From Larix kaempferi (lineage: Eukaryota > Streptophyta > Pinopsida > Pinales > Pinaceae), in NCBI GenBank assembly GCA_027924585.1, contig BSBM01002079.1, forward strand, positions 558,001 through 622,000: a stretch of 64,000 bases of DNA, given 5' to 3'. The translations under genes were made by a program, and so were the position numbers. Below, one piece after another: positions 9,792 to 19,089 of the stretch. The notes below the pieces were generated by a model. That model was not told the DNA's origin. It did no database searches and saw only the letters and a list, made by a program, of their open reading frames with translations. Position 1 is the first letter of the stretch; each line of letters starts with the position of its first letter.

Positions 9792-12700
9792 AATTTTCCC
9801 ATTTTCTAAACAAGTGATTGCTCAATTTTGTTGTTTCGCTGAATCATGGTCTTCAACGGAAAGAAAAAATTGACGGTTTATCTCATCATATATGTGGTTG
9901 AGTTGTATTTTCTTTGGAATTTCCAGAGTAGCATATCTGCCTGATCCCTTTAAAGCTACTATGCAGTCCTTGCGGTTTGGTTCCTTGCTCTCAAAATAAT
10001 GCATCTAGCAGCCATTTAATGAAAGCCATAAACATGTATCGACCCTTTCCTGGTTTAGGGCAACAGTCTCATTCAATATCATCAATTCCAGAGACAGGAG
10101 GACAGTTTATGGCAGTCGACAGGAAAACAATTGAACAGCAGTGCCAGCAAGATCTTATCCATTTCAAACCAATTCATCAATAAATAGTTGGCATGTGGAT
10201 CTTCATTTTACCTTCATTGTCATTTTGTGGCTTCTTTATTCCTATTAAGGTAAGAGCCTTCAGTTTCTATCTCAATAGTAAAAAAAATTAGTAGGGTGGG
10301 ACAAAGTCTTTCTCTTGCTTCACTCTATCTTCTCTAGGGTTATCCCTTTTTCAGATTGTTGTCTCCCTCCAACTTGGTCCTCTGCTTAATGGTATCCACA
10401 CAGTCTCACAATCGATGGGAAAACAATACCGCTGGACTCTGGAGTCAGGCTGCTGACACTTTTTGGCTGGACTTGTCCTTACAGTTCTGTTTCATCTTGA
10501 AGAGAGTGCCCTACTTTGATCACATAGATTATCTCCCGCCCCTGCTCCCGCCAGCATGGTCTAATTGTGGTCTTGATAAAAAAATAATATCCTCCAGCGT
10601 TTTCCCTTTATAATTTATGTTATCATCCTAGCTACTGTTGATTACTTCACTCCATCCAGGCAAGGTCAGGTTCTGGCACAGAGGAAGTGTATTCATAGCC
10701 AACAATGTTACTATTATGGAAGTGTGGCACTTTTAGGGCTCCATGTTAATCATCTTTCTACTAGCATTTGGAGGTCGTATTCCACCCCAGCATCAGAACA
10801 CCTTCGAAATATCCAAATATGCTAAATGCCATTCCAAGACAAACCCCTGTAGAGAAAATACAAGCTGGATAAATCAAGAATGGAAAAAACCATCACTTGG
10901 CCCTTATGTGCATTCTGCCCCTTTATAATTCTCAAATCAGGCCTAGAGGTCCATAAACACATTCAGAACAACAAAGGTTATAACATGTGATCCTTAACTT
11001 GTCTTGTTGGCAGCAAGGAACAACAGATAAGCACTCAATACCTATCATTACCACGTACTCAGATCCAATTATCATTGGAGGCACAATACCTACCTTTCTC
11101 TCAGGTATCCTAAATGGTTTCAGATTGGAATTGAAAAACATAGTTGACTGGTATAAAAAAAACTCAACTCCTCCATATCCTTAGACTGCTAAAGCAAAGC
11201 CTCAACTCCCCTATATCCTTAAAATGAAGAATATCGTTGAGTCTTCTTCTCGTTTTCTCTTAGTATTCCCACTAACTCATCGGTTTCTACAGAGATTGCT
11301 TTGCATCAAAACCTTGGCAATATCTGAGAAATCAACGAGCGGAGGGCAACCCAATCACCAACAAAGGTAAACAACAAACAGGTGAATATGCAGTGCATCG
11401 ATCAATCAAAAAATACTTAGTTCTCTGAACACTTACATGCCACAACAAAAGGAAACCCTCGGATTCAACAAGATGAATGTGGAACCGGAGGTAACATAAA
11501 TGAGGTTTCTCTCCTGGGAAGTATTCAGAGAATGATGGCAATAAATATGATGGATCAGGAAGAAACTCCAATTCCGAATGCATGGAGACAAAGGCGATAC
11601 TATGCAAACATGGTGAAAGTAGTATATCTACATGGAAATATTAGGCTTAAAGTGTTTTCATCTTAAATAATAAAGAGTAGGTTTTTTTCTTAGATTGCAG
11701 AAAGATGAGATAAGTTTATTGTCAAGATTAATTTTATGGCAATAAAAAATATCTCAGTTTATATTTTATAAGTGGTAGCTGAGACATGAATAATGAGCAA
11801 TTTATGGTACTTAACTTTAGCTAGAAAAATTTATGGTACTTAACTTATAACTTATTAATGTTCACAAACCACAAATCAAGTGACTGCTAGTTTACCAACT
11901 ATCATTTACAACTACCTTATCCTTGAATTATTTGCCCACCACCAGTCTCTAATCAGCCCCAGCAAGATATTATTCATTTTGTGAAACTCGACTTCAGCCC
12001 TTCATAGAATCCGCAATTGAGCAAGATGTGATCTTATCAAGTCTTCCAAGAACTTTGAGTATTTGCATGGTTATTTATCAAGCGTTACTTATTAAAATGA
12101 TTAAAATTGGACTTTCTAAGAATGGTTTTATTGTCGTAGACGATAAGTGTGAAATTTATTCTAAAACTAAATCTCAAACATATTTTTATGGGAATGCCAA
12201 TTTGCCCTGCAATGTTGGGAGCGCGTTCAGCAGAAGTTTTCACAGATATTTCAAAGTACAACTCACTAGAGAGCATTGCTATTGGGGATACCATCTCATT
12301 CTCTCTCAGCTTTTGCTGGCACGTGGTATTGCTTTAGCATTACAGATATGTTTGCTCTTTGGAAAATGCATTTGTAAGTCCACCTTTGATGGCTTTTGAT
12401 GTCTCTAATAGTACTGTCTAGTGTCAACTTGTTCCAAAAGTTGTGGCAAGATGAGGCATGTCCCCGAATCCAGGAAAATGATTTACTGCTCGTCAGGGAT
12501 GCCAAAAATGTGTCAATCTTTGTGTATTCAAACCTTATTGCAGAAGCTGCCTCATTGATTGTATATTCTTACAAAAAAAATCAGCGATTTATTTTGACCA
12601 ATATCTTTGATAAAAGAGATCTTCAATCTGACGAGCAACACAATCTTTAGATTTTAGCACCAGCACCAGTTTCAGAATCACAACCAAAGGGAGCAGAAGG

Positions 12701-12839
12701 CAAGCTGTTTACCACAGGCTCCCAAAGATGGAAAAAATGATGATAACACAACTCTCAAATTCTTCATAAGATGAGAGAAATTAAGAGCTGAATCAAAATG
12801 CATGCAAAGAATCTAATTTCATACTAAGGGATATACTAT
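9792..12839. other. Probably unique sequence with possible gene fragments, not identified
   Basis: Composition is closer to coding than in the surrounding spacers, and several 60-120-codon open stretches occur on both strands (for example 10743-10928 +, 12028-12399 +, 12396-12650 +). None carries a motif I recognise, and none is long enough to stand alone. The best coding candidate is the minus-strand exon-like segment at 11437-11599. Some of this may be a decayed host gene or captured transcript. Confidence 0.35.
11437..11599 (-). CDS. Candidate internal exon of an unidentified gene
   Basis: On the minus strand a 163-bp open segment is bounded on the left by a strong donor, CAT|GTAAGT (GT at 11436-11435), and on the right by an acceptor-like TTTGCATAG. 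It would encode a compact non-repetitive peptide containing FLPDPSYLLPSF, SEYFPGEKPHLCYLRF and a SEGFLLLWH end. The composition looks protein-like. I do not recognise the family and cannot find convincing neighbouring exons, so it may be a gene fragment or a chance open frame. Confidence 0.3.
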
Positions 12840-13030
12840 TCAACATGTAGCTTAGCCTAGTGGGTTAGCGTAACTGTTTTGAAGTGGCAAAGTTCACCAT
12901 GAGGTTTCTTGTCCTAGTTTAACTGAGCTTTGCTGGGTTACTAACTATTATTGTGGATGGTAGTTTAGCCACCTTCCATTTCAATATTTTGGTGAAGAGA
13001 AAGAGATTATGTAAAAAGAAAATTAAATTT
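12840..13030 (+). mobile_element. Possible tRNA-derived SINE
   Basis: The sequence TAGCTTAGCCTAGTGGGTTAGCG at about 12848 resembles a tRNA A box region. About 45 bp further, GAGGTTTCTTGTCC resembles a mutated B box (GGTTCGANTCC). A non-tRNA body follows and ends near a run of A and T at 13015-13040. The arrangement is that of a short tRNA-headed retroposon. The boxes are degenerate and no target duplication was confirmed. Confidence 0.35.
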
Positions 13031-14600
13031 TTTTTTTTAAACTTGTAAAACAGTAACATTATAGAATTATACAAAATAAGCACATTAACAACAGGACATT
13101 AATTGTTAACAAAAGGAAGAGAACTCGACTCGCAAGCCTCGTTACCAATTAGCAGAAGTGAGTTACAGTTATGAATTTTAACTTGAAAATCAAAAGGAAT
13201 AAAGAGTCTCATTTTTTAATCAAAATTTAATGAATATACTAGTACAGCTATTTAACTTGTGGATAGGTTATATGACTATGCCTTAGTTACTAATTGAACT
13301 TAGAATGACTACGATAAAATAAATCTTAAGAATACACTCGTCTCATCTTCTTGCATTTAAATACTTATTGATATAAAATATATCCTAATTTATAATAATA
13401 ATTGGTAACTATTTTTGTAACAGCATAATATAGCATCCATGGATTAAACTAAGTTTGATCACTGATCGCTGTTGTTTGTAAAAATTCTTTCATTAGTGAT
13501 ATCAGATATGTGTTCATATACTAGGATAGGAAAAAAGAAAAACAAACTTAATTTGCCAATTAGTAGCATTGGGTGCTTCAAATAGATATTGCCAGGAAGC
13601 CTACACCGGAAGCGTTGCCACATATTTGGAACTTTGTGATTAGAAATATCCCAAGTGGGCCTGCGGTGAATTACTTTGGCTAGTTGGCGAAGACGGGTAG
13701 GTACGGCTCGTGAAACTGGAGCTACTAAATTTGATGGATATAAAATGGTTGGTGATCAAATCATGTGCAATTTACAACATGTGCATCTGTAAGAATGACC
13801 AGCTTCAATAAAGGCATAATCAGAAAGGACATAGTTGTAAAGGGCGATCAAACCACGGGTGACAGTTCGGTAAGGATGAACAGGTTCAATAAAAGACTTG
13901 ATAAGGAAGAACATAGTTGTAAAGTGCGATCAAGCCACAGGTGACAGTGGAGCAGTATAGGGGGCACTCAAGAACTTTACTTGGAATTCAGCAAATTCGA
14001 AATTATTGAAAATTGTGAAAATAGTTATTGAAATCAGAGTTGATTTGCAAACCCGGTGTACTTCAAGTAATTTTCAAGGTGTAGATTTTCATTATAGAAT
14101 ATTTTGAGTTGAATTCTTCCCCACTGGGCCACTTTCTACACAATTTGAATGTGCCTTAGCAACCCATACCAAGGACAATGGAAAAATTGGAATGTTAAAC
14201 AAATGGAAACAGTGAAAATTGCTTACAAGAATTTATTTGGTCCCGGTCTTTGCCTTGTGCTTAGGGTTTTATCCACCACGAACTTTTACATGACAGCAAG
14301 CTTGTTAACGAAAATTTATCAACTTTTTGCCTGACAATTGGAAAAGGAAATCAAAACGTGAAAGAGAAGCAAAGAAATATACTATACACAGTCCAACCCA
14401 TTGCAAGCTGGGAACGTCCCAAACGTCCTTAATAAGGGCGAGCAGAAAGCATGTGCGGAACCCAAGCAGCCCAGTGAAGATGATATATTTTCACTTTAAT
14501 TGACATCGGGCAGTGTGCCATGGAATCCCCTGCCAGAAAACTCCCATGTGATTTGGAAGTTGGCCAGCCAACAACAAATGGCAACGCCTGCGTGTCACTC
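13031..14600. other. Spacer upstream of the first kinase gene, with a small tandem duplication
   Basis: AT-rich, with no gene seen. At 13793-13950 a unit of about 81 bp (GACCAGCTTCAATAAA... to ...GGTGACAGT) is present twice with moderate divergence. Confidence 0.5.
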
Positions 14601-14610
14601 CCACGGGGAG

Positions 14611-14618
14611 TTTATAAG
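14611..14618 (+). promoter_or_regulatory. TATA box of the first MAPKKK-like gene
   Basis: TTTATAAG lies 77 bp before the ATG and directly after CCCACGGGGAG. The paralogue has the same arrangement (CCCACGGGGCCC then TTTATAAA on its own strand), which supports a shared core promoter. Transcription would start roughly 30 bp downstream, giving a short 5' leader. Confidence 0.65.
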
Positions 14619-14694
14619 CTCGGAAGAGAAGCCAGCATTCGCAGAACACAGAAAAGAAGAAACCACATTCCTTTGTGTATTGAATTGTGAGGGA

Positions 14695-16455
14695 ATGGAG
14701 ATTGAACTCGGGACGGGGATAGCCGAAGAGGAGGGATGGGTGAGGGGCACCATTATTGGGGCCGGAGCTCATGGGATAGTCAGCCTCGCCATGAACAGCT
14801 CTAGTGGACACCTCTTTGCAGTCAAATCCACAGCTGGTTTTAGTTGGGCACTGGATAATGAGTTCGAGATTATGCAGTGTTTGAATTCTCCATACATTGT
14901 TCGTTGCCTGGGGCGCAATTACAGCGTGGAGAACGGCGTGAGAATGTACAATCTGTTCATGGAGTACATGCCAGGTGGCAGCATTGGGGATCTGCTGAGT
15001 AAGTTTGGAGGGAAACTGGACGAATCAGTGATCAGGGCATACACGCGTGGAATCGTACGTGGAATCCATTACCTCCACAGCCAGGGAATTGTGCACTGTG
15101 ATATCAAGGGGAAAAATGTTCTTGTGGGTATCAATGGTGTGAAGCTTGCTGACTTTGGCTCTGCCAAGAGGATTTGTGATGAGGGGGAGGGCAGGGGTCC
15201 CCCTCAATTGAGGGGGACCCTTCTGTGGATGGCTCCAGAGGTGGTGAACCAGGTGGAGCAGGGGCCTGCTTCTGACATTTGGTCCCTCGCCTGCACTGTG
15301 CTGGAGATGGCCACTGGCAGGCATCCATGGAGCCAAGTTTCTAATCCCCTCGCCGCAATGTATCGGATTGGTTGCACAGAGGAGCTGCCTGAGTTGCCTG
15401 CTTCGCTTTCGCCTCAGATCCAGGATTTCCTAGAGAAATGCTTTCGAAGAGATCCCAAGAAGAGGTGGACCAGTGCAGAGCTGTTGAACCATCCTTTCCT
15501 AAATGAGGACTGCTTTAACATAGAGAAAGAGGAAGTTATTGCTGGACCGGGGTTCTCAACCAGTAATTTGGATTTCGGGAATAAAGCATGGGATTCCTGC
15601 TCTTCTCAGCGTACTCCCCTTCTGTCAATCAGCCTCCCGAACCCAGCTGGGGAATGCGAGGCAGAGGCCTATAGTAATAAGTCAATTGAGCAATGCACAA
15701 GGCCATCTCCTAGGGACAGAGTAATGGCACTGGCCTCTGAATTTGAATATGTTTCTGACGGGCCTAATCGGTCTGCAAACTCCCCTGTTCATTGGATTAT
15801 TGTAAGATCTTCCATAGGCAAGTCTCCAACTTCAGATCCTCCTCTCTCAAAATCCTACAGTCGTAGAGTGCCCCTCAGCCAGGATCATTCTTCGAGCTCA
15901 GAAGCCAGCAATTGGGAAGAGTTACAGCCAAGAGCCCAACATGATGAATCCTCAGAGTCCACGGTCTCTGCAGCGCAGGCTCAACATGAATCATCTTCCA
16001 GCACTTGTGCTAAGACTCTACAAGGCAACTTGCTTTCTATGTTAGATGAAGCTTGGGAGTTGTCTGGAAATTCATCTAAGAGCATTTTTTCTGATAATGC
16101 TGGCAATTATAACATATTAAGACTATTAAGACGAAGAGAGGCAATTTATACCTTTGATGATAAGTGGTCCTCTACTGAGGCAGGGGCAGCTTGCTGCCCT
16201 TGTAGTAGTAGTATGTGCGTTAGCCACTTTTGTCATACAAGCATGACAAAGGCACAGTTGTACGTTAGTTACAGAGCAAATTCCTATCCTGAGGCAGGAG
16301 TAGCTTGCAGCCCTTGCAGTACTATGTGCACTAGTCAATTTTGTCATACCAGTATGACAAAGGCACAGTTGTACTTTAGTTACAGAGCAAATATATTTTG
16401 TTGTAAATTTGATTCAATATTAATTCCAATTGATTTTATATGGTCACATAAATGA
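14695..16455 (+). CDS. MEKK-type MAPKKK-like Ser/Thr protein kinase (MAPKKK17/18-like), 586 aa
   Basis: A single-exon protein kinase, as is typical of the plant MAPKKK15-21 type genes. These phosphorylate MAPK kinases in stress and ABA signalling. The kinase domain fills residues 15-270: glycine loop GAGAHGIV (22-29), ATP lysine K44 in FAVKS, catalytic HCDIKGKN (134-141, D136), DFG 153-155, APE 180-182, DIWSLAC 194-200, and the closing RDPKKRW. The activation-segment signature reads GTLLWMAPEV, whereas MEKK-type kinases and the paralogue have GTP-x-WMAPEV, so one Pro is replaced by Leu. The tail is Ser-rich with a PRPSPRDRVMALA block shared with the paralogue. It ends in two copies of a Cys-rich 38-residue repeat (495-532, 533-568). 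I chose the ATG at 14695 because the paralogue starts at the same place, the TATA box is just upstream, and the frame before it has no ATG in a likely context. All catalytic residues are present, so it is probably active. The substrate is inferred. Confidence 0.9.
   Translation: MEIELGTGIAEEEGWVRGTIIGAGAHGIVSLAMNSSSGHLFAVKSTAGFSWALDNEFEIMQCLNSPYIVRCLGRNYSVENGVRMYNLFMEYMPGGSIGDLLSKFGGKLDESVIRAYTRGIVRGIHYLHSQGIVHCDIKGKNVLVGINGVKLADFGSAKRICDEGEGRGPPQLRGTLLWMAPEVVNQVEQGPASDIWSLACTVLEMATGRHPWSQVSNPLAAMYRIGCTEELPELPASLSPQIQDFLEKCFRRDPKKRWTSAELLNHPFLNEDCFNIEKEEVIAGPGFSTSNLDFGNKAWDSCSSQRTPLLSISLPNPAGECEAEAYSNKSIEQCTRPSPRDRVMALASEFEYVSDGPNRSANSPVHWIIVRSSIGKSPTSDPPLSKSYSRRVPLSQDHSSSSEASNWEELQPRAQHDESSESTVSAAQAQHESSSSTCAKTLQGNLLSMLDEAWELSGNSSKSIFSDNAGNYNILRLLRRREAIYTFDDKWSSTEAGAACCPCSSSMCVSHFCHTSMTKAQLYVSYRANSYPEAGVACSPCSTMCTSQFCHTSMTKAQLYFSYRANIFCCKFDSILIPIDFIWSHK
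16177..16397 (+). repeat. In-frame tandem duplication of the Cys-rich C-terminal module
   Basis: A 114-bp (38-codon) unit beginning GAGGCAGG at 16177 is repeated from 16291. Both copies encode EAG-AC-PCS, MC-S-FCHTSMTKAQLY and SYRAN. The second copy is slightly shortened and shifts into the unique C-terminal end. The paralogue at 44409-46085 has one copy only. Confidence 0.9.
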
Positions 16456-16814
16456 TTTCTTGATTGGTGAATTAACTCGCATTACTGTGTATTTTTTCTC
16501 GAAAAAAGAAATTGCCATATATATCATACATTGAACATGGACCTTAAAATCACCACAAATATATCTTTATTTTGATTTTAAATTTGACCATAGCATAAAT
16601 CTACCACTAACTTTCACTATGAGGTACTCACGCATTCCAGGAGGAGGATGCCCACCAAGTATATATTTGTATATTGGAGAAATAACAAGAAAGCTTACAA
16701 CTGGATCACATATTATGAGTTAATGGATTTTTTTAATGGTTTTTTACAATGAATATAATCAATATAGATCCATCTTAACTTTGGCTCTACTAAGTGTTTA
16801 GAGAGATCAAATCT

Positions 16815-17215
16815 ATTGAAGTGCAAATCTTTACTAAGATTAACACTCTAAAAATGGTTTAACATAAAGATATTTACTTCCTCTGGACTCTTGCTAGAGC
16901 CATAATTAAGATGAATCTATGCTGATTTATCTTGAATTCAAAATCATTTATTTTGGTCTTTAATAGTTTCTTTTAGATTCACCGTGAGATTGTTTAATAG
17001 TTTCTTTTAGAATCACAATAAGAATGTTATTGAGGTGCAAATCTTTCCTAAGGTTAGCACTCTAAAAATAGTTTAACACGAAGATATTTACTCCCTCTTC
17101 ATGCTTGGTAGAGTCACAATTAAGGTGAATCTATACTGATTTATCTTGAATTCAAAATCATTTATTTTAGTCTTTAATAACTTATTTTAGATTCACAGTG
17201 AAATTGTTCTTATTC
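16815..17215 (+). repeat. Two-copy tandem repeat, 214-bp unit
   Basis: ATTGARGTGCAAATCTTT starts at 16815 and again at 17029. Both copies run through the block TGATTTATCTTGAATTC and the motif CTTTTAGATTCAC. It lies just 3' of the first kinase gene and is non-coding. Confidence 0.85.
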
Positions 17216-17302
17216 AGCCTTACCCATAATTTCAATTTCACTGGACTGATTGATTGTTCGTCTTGTTAAGTTGTACTTAACTTTTTGGATCATCCTTATA
17301 CA

Positions 17303-17438
17303 TATCACATTTTCAGTTGCTTTTTAACTCTTCACAGTACCCATTTAGTAAATGTATATTATTACATATTTATCACATTTTCAGATGTTTTTTAACTCTT
17401 CAGAGTACCCATTTAGTAAATGTATATTATTACATATT
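17303..17438 (+). repeat. Two 68-bp tandem copies with a fragment resembling tRNA-Thr
   Basis: TATCACATTTTCAG starts at 17303 and at 17371, and the two units are nearly identical. Each contains TTTAACTCTTCASAGTACCC followed by ATTTAGTAAATG. This resembles the D arm to anticodon arm of the tRNA-Thr-like copies just to the right. Confidence 0.75.
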
Positions 17439-17452
17439 TTGCAATGTCAATT

Positions 17453-17526
17453 GTTTTCATAGCTCAATTGGCTAGAACACCTGTATAGTAAGTGGAGAAG
17501 GTCGAATTCAACTCTCATTGAAAGCA
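17453..17526 (+). pseudogene. tRNA-Thr(AGU) pseudogene
   Basis: The acceptor strands GTTTTCA and TGAAAGC still pair, with one wobble. TAGCTCAATTGG is a good A box, and GGTCGAATTCAACTC is a weakened B box. The loop ATAGTAA places AGT as anticodon. The D stem has one mismatch, and the anticodon stem is mostly wobble pairs with one mismatch. The D-loop and length (74 nt) fit. It is a recognisable but decayed threonine tRNA. Confidence 0.7.
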
Positions 17527-17539
17527 ATTAGGTTACAGT

Positions 17540-17606
17540 TGCTTTGTAGCACAATTAGTCACAGTACCTGTTTAGTAAATGGTCACAGTAGTATCTCATT
17601 GAAAGT
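17540..17606 (+). pseudogene. Second, more decayed tRNA-Thr-like copy
   Basis: It begins GCTTTGTAGCACAATTAG, continues with CAGTACCTGTTTAGTAAATGG, and ends CTCATTGAAAG. This follows the tRNA-Thr layout of the copy to its left, but the B box is lost. Confidence 0.6.
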
Positions 17607-17740
17607 ATCGTATATTATATCCTACGCAGCCAAGTTGAACGCACATTGCCTACATGAAGGTGGGGTTGGTTAATTATGCAGAGTCATAAATGTATTCTCC
17701 AGCACGAGGTTCCATGTAGAGTATCATCTTTACTGTCTCT

Positions 17741-17745
17741 GCGGG

Positions 17746-17788
<43 letters not shown>

Positions 17789-17813
17789 GCGTGTTCGATC
17801 CACGCTCACCGCA
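17741..17813 (+). tRNA. tRNA-Phe(GAA)
   Basis: A 73-nt cloverleaf with A box TAGCTCAGTTGG, anticodon GAA at positions 34-36 in the loop CTGAAGA, T arm GCGTG-TTCGATC-CACGC and discriminator A. The acceptor stem has the G5-A68 mismatch that I recall from sequenced plant cytosolic tRNA-Phe. No CCA is encoded. It looks intact and functional. A T-rich stretch (TTTT at 17824-17827) follows as a likely Pol III terminator. Confidence 0.95.
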
Positions 17814-17823
17814 TCTGTTCGTA

Positions 17824-17827
17824 TTTT
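17824..17827 (+). terminator. Pol III terminator of tRNA-Phe
   Basis: The first TTTT run downstream of the tRNA, 11 nt after its end. Confidence 0.5.
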
Positions 17828-17865
17828 AGATTTGTCATGTTTTTTATTATTTTGTTCTGTGTTTA

Positions 17866-17896
17866 AGGCGCGAGTTCGATCAGCTCTCACCACATC
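17866..17896 (+). pseudogene. tRNA-Phe 3'-half fragment
   Basis: AAGGCGCGAGTTCGAT and CTCACCACATC follow the T arm and 3' acceptor strand of the adjacent tRNA-Phe, including three bases of its 3' flank, with several substitutions. No 5' half is present. Confidence 0.65.
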
Positions 17897-17939
17897 TTTT
17901 AACTCTTCTGTTCTGTGTTTAAGGTCTCTTCTACGCGAG

Positions 17940-18838
17940 TAACTGATAACATGAATGATTTATTATCAACGAAATTGTCATTGAGTGGCTTTTTTTTTCA
18001 TAACCAAGCCCTTAAATTCATTTTTTCTTTCTTGGGTTTTTAGTCTTGTTCTTTGGCTCGTTAAGGACTGGCTTAAACAAGCAACAATTTTGATTTTTCT
18101 GAATGTTTCTCAGTTCTGATCTGTTGAGATTTCTTTAGTGATTTCAAAGGGAGGTTTCTGTATGAAAAAATTCTTGTAAACCTGGCGTTCATAAATTCCA
18201 TTAAGCAAAAATGTTGAATTGATTTGCCTTTGGACGAACAGAGTAAGAGCCTGAACTTGAATCAGCAGATTTTTACATAAACGTCAGCCCAAAGGCATTT
18301 TAGAGTTGGGGAATGTACAGTGATGAAAGTGTGAGTTGGCCTTGTTCTGGGCATATTCCTTTTTAGTTTTTTAATAAGTTGAGTTGTAGAAAGCATTTCT
18401 TTGATGCAATTAACGGATAAAATGAATAGTTTTTAATCAATGAAATTGTCACTGAGTACCTCTTTTTCTTCCTAACCAAGCCCTTAAATTCATTTCCCTT
18501 TCTTTGGTTTTTAGTCTTGTTCTTTGGGTTGTTAAGGTCTAGCTTAAAACAAGCAATAACTTTGATTTTTCTGAATGTTTCTCAGTTCTCTGTTGAGATT
18601 TCTTTAGTGGTTTCAAAGGGAGGTTTCTGTATGAAACAATTCTTTTGCTGGCGTTCATAAAAATTCCATTAAGCAAAAATGTTGAATTGATTTACCTTTG
18701 GACGAACATAGTAAGAGCCTGAACTTGAATCAGCAGATTTTTACATAAACGTCAGCCCAAAGGCTTTTTAAAGTTGGGAATGTACAGTGATGAAGTGTGA
18801 GTTGGCCTTGTTCTGGGCGTATTCCTTTTTGGTTTTTG
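17940..18838 (+). repeat. Two-copy tandem repeat, 471-bp unit
   Basis: The unit from TAACTGATAACATGAAT (17940) recurs as TAACGGATAAAATGAAT (18411). Both contain AACCAAGCCCTTAAATTCAT, the CAAAGGGAGGTTTCTGTATG block and GCCTGAACTTGAATCAGCAG. No open frame is conserved. Confidence 0.9.
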
Positions 18839-19080
18839 TAATAGTTAAAGGTAGATTCAGTCAGAAACATTATTACATTAGTGTATTTATGTAATTTTTG
18901 ATTCAGTATTAATATTGGGCTTTTTAGAGTTGGGGAATGTACACTGATGAAGTGTGTTGGCCTTGTTCTGGGCATATTTTTTTTTTGGTTTTTTTAATAG
19001 TTAAAGGTAGATTCAGACATAAATATTATTGTATATTATTGTATTTATGTAATCTTGATTCAGTATTGAATATTAAGTAA
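18764..19080 (+). repeat. Secondary tandem repeat, about 155-bp unit
   Basis: The end of the 471-bp unit (GTTGGGAATGTACAGTGATG through AGTTAAAGGTAGATTCAG and the TATTTATGTAAT block) is repeated once more from about 18920. Confidence 0.8.
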
Positions 19081-19089
19081 TATGCACAT

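Noticed and set aside
14500-14694. Longer N-terminal extension of the first kinase
   Set aside because: No ATG in good context; the paralogue starts at the equivalent of 14695, and the TATA box at 14611 lies inside the supposed extension.
15025-15336. Minus-strand open frames across the first kinase gene, and plus-strand frames across the second (45365-45725)
   Set aside because: Both mirror the same conserved kinase codons in the antisense frame and are explained by the sense genes.
17684-17893. Minus-strand open frame over the tRNA-Phe
   Set aside because: It is translated from the tRNA gene and its flanks in antisense; there is no independent support.
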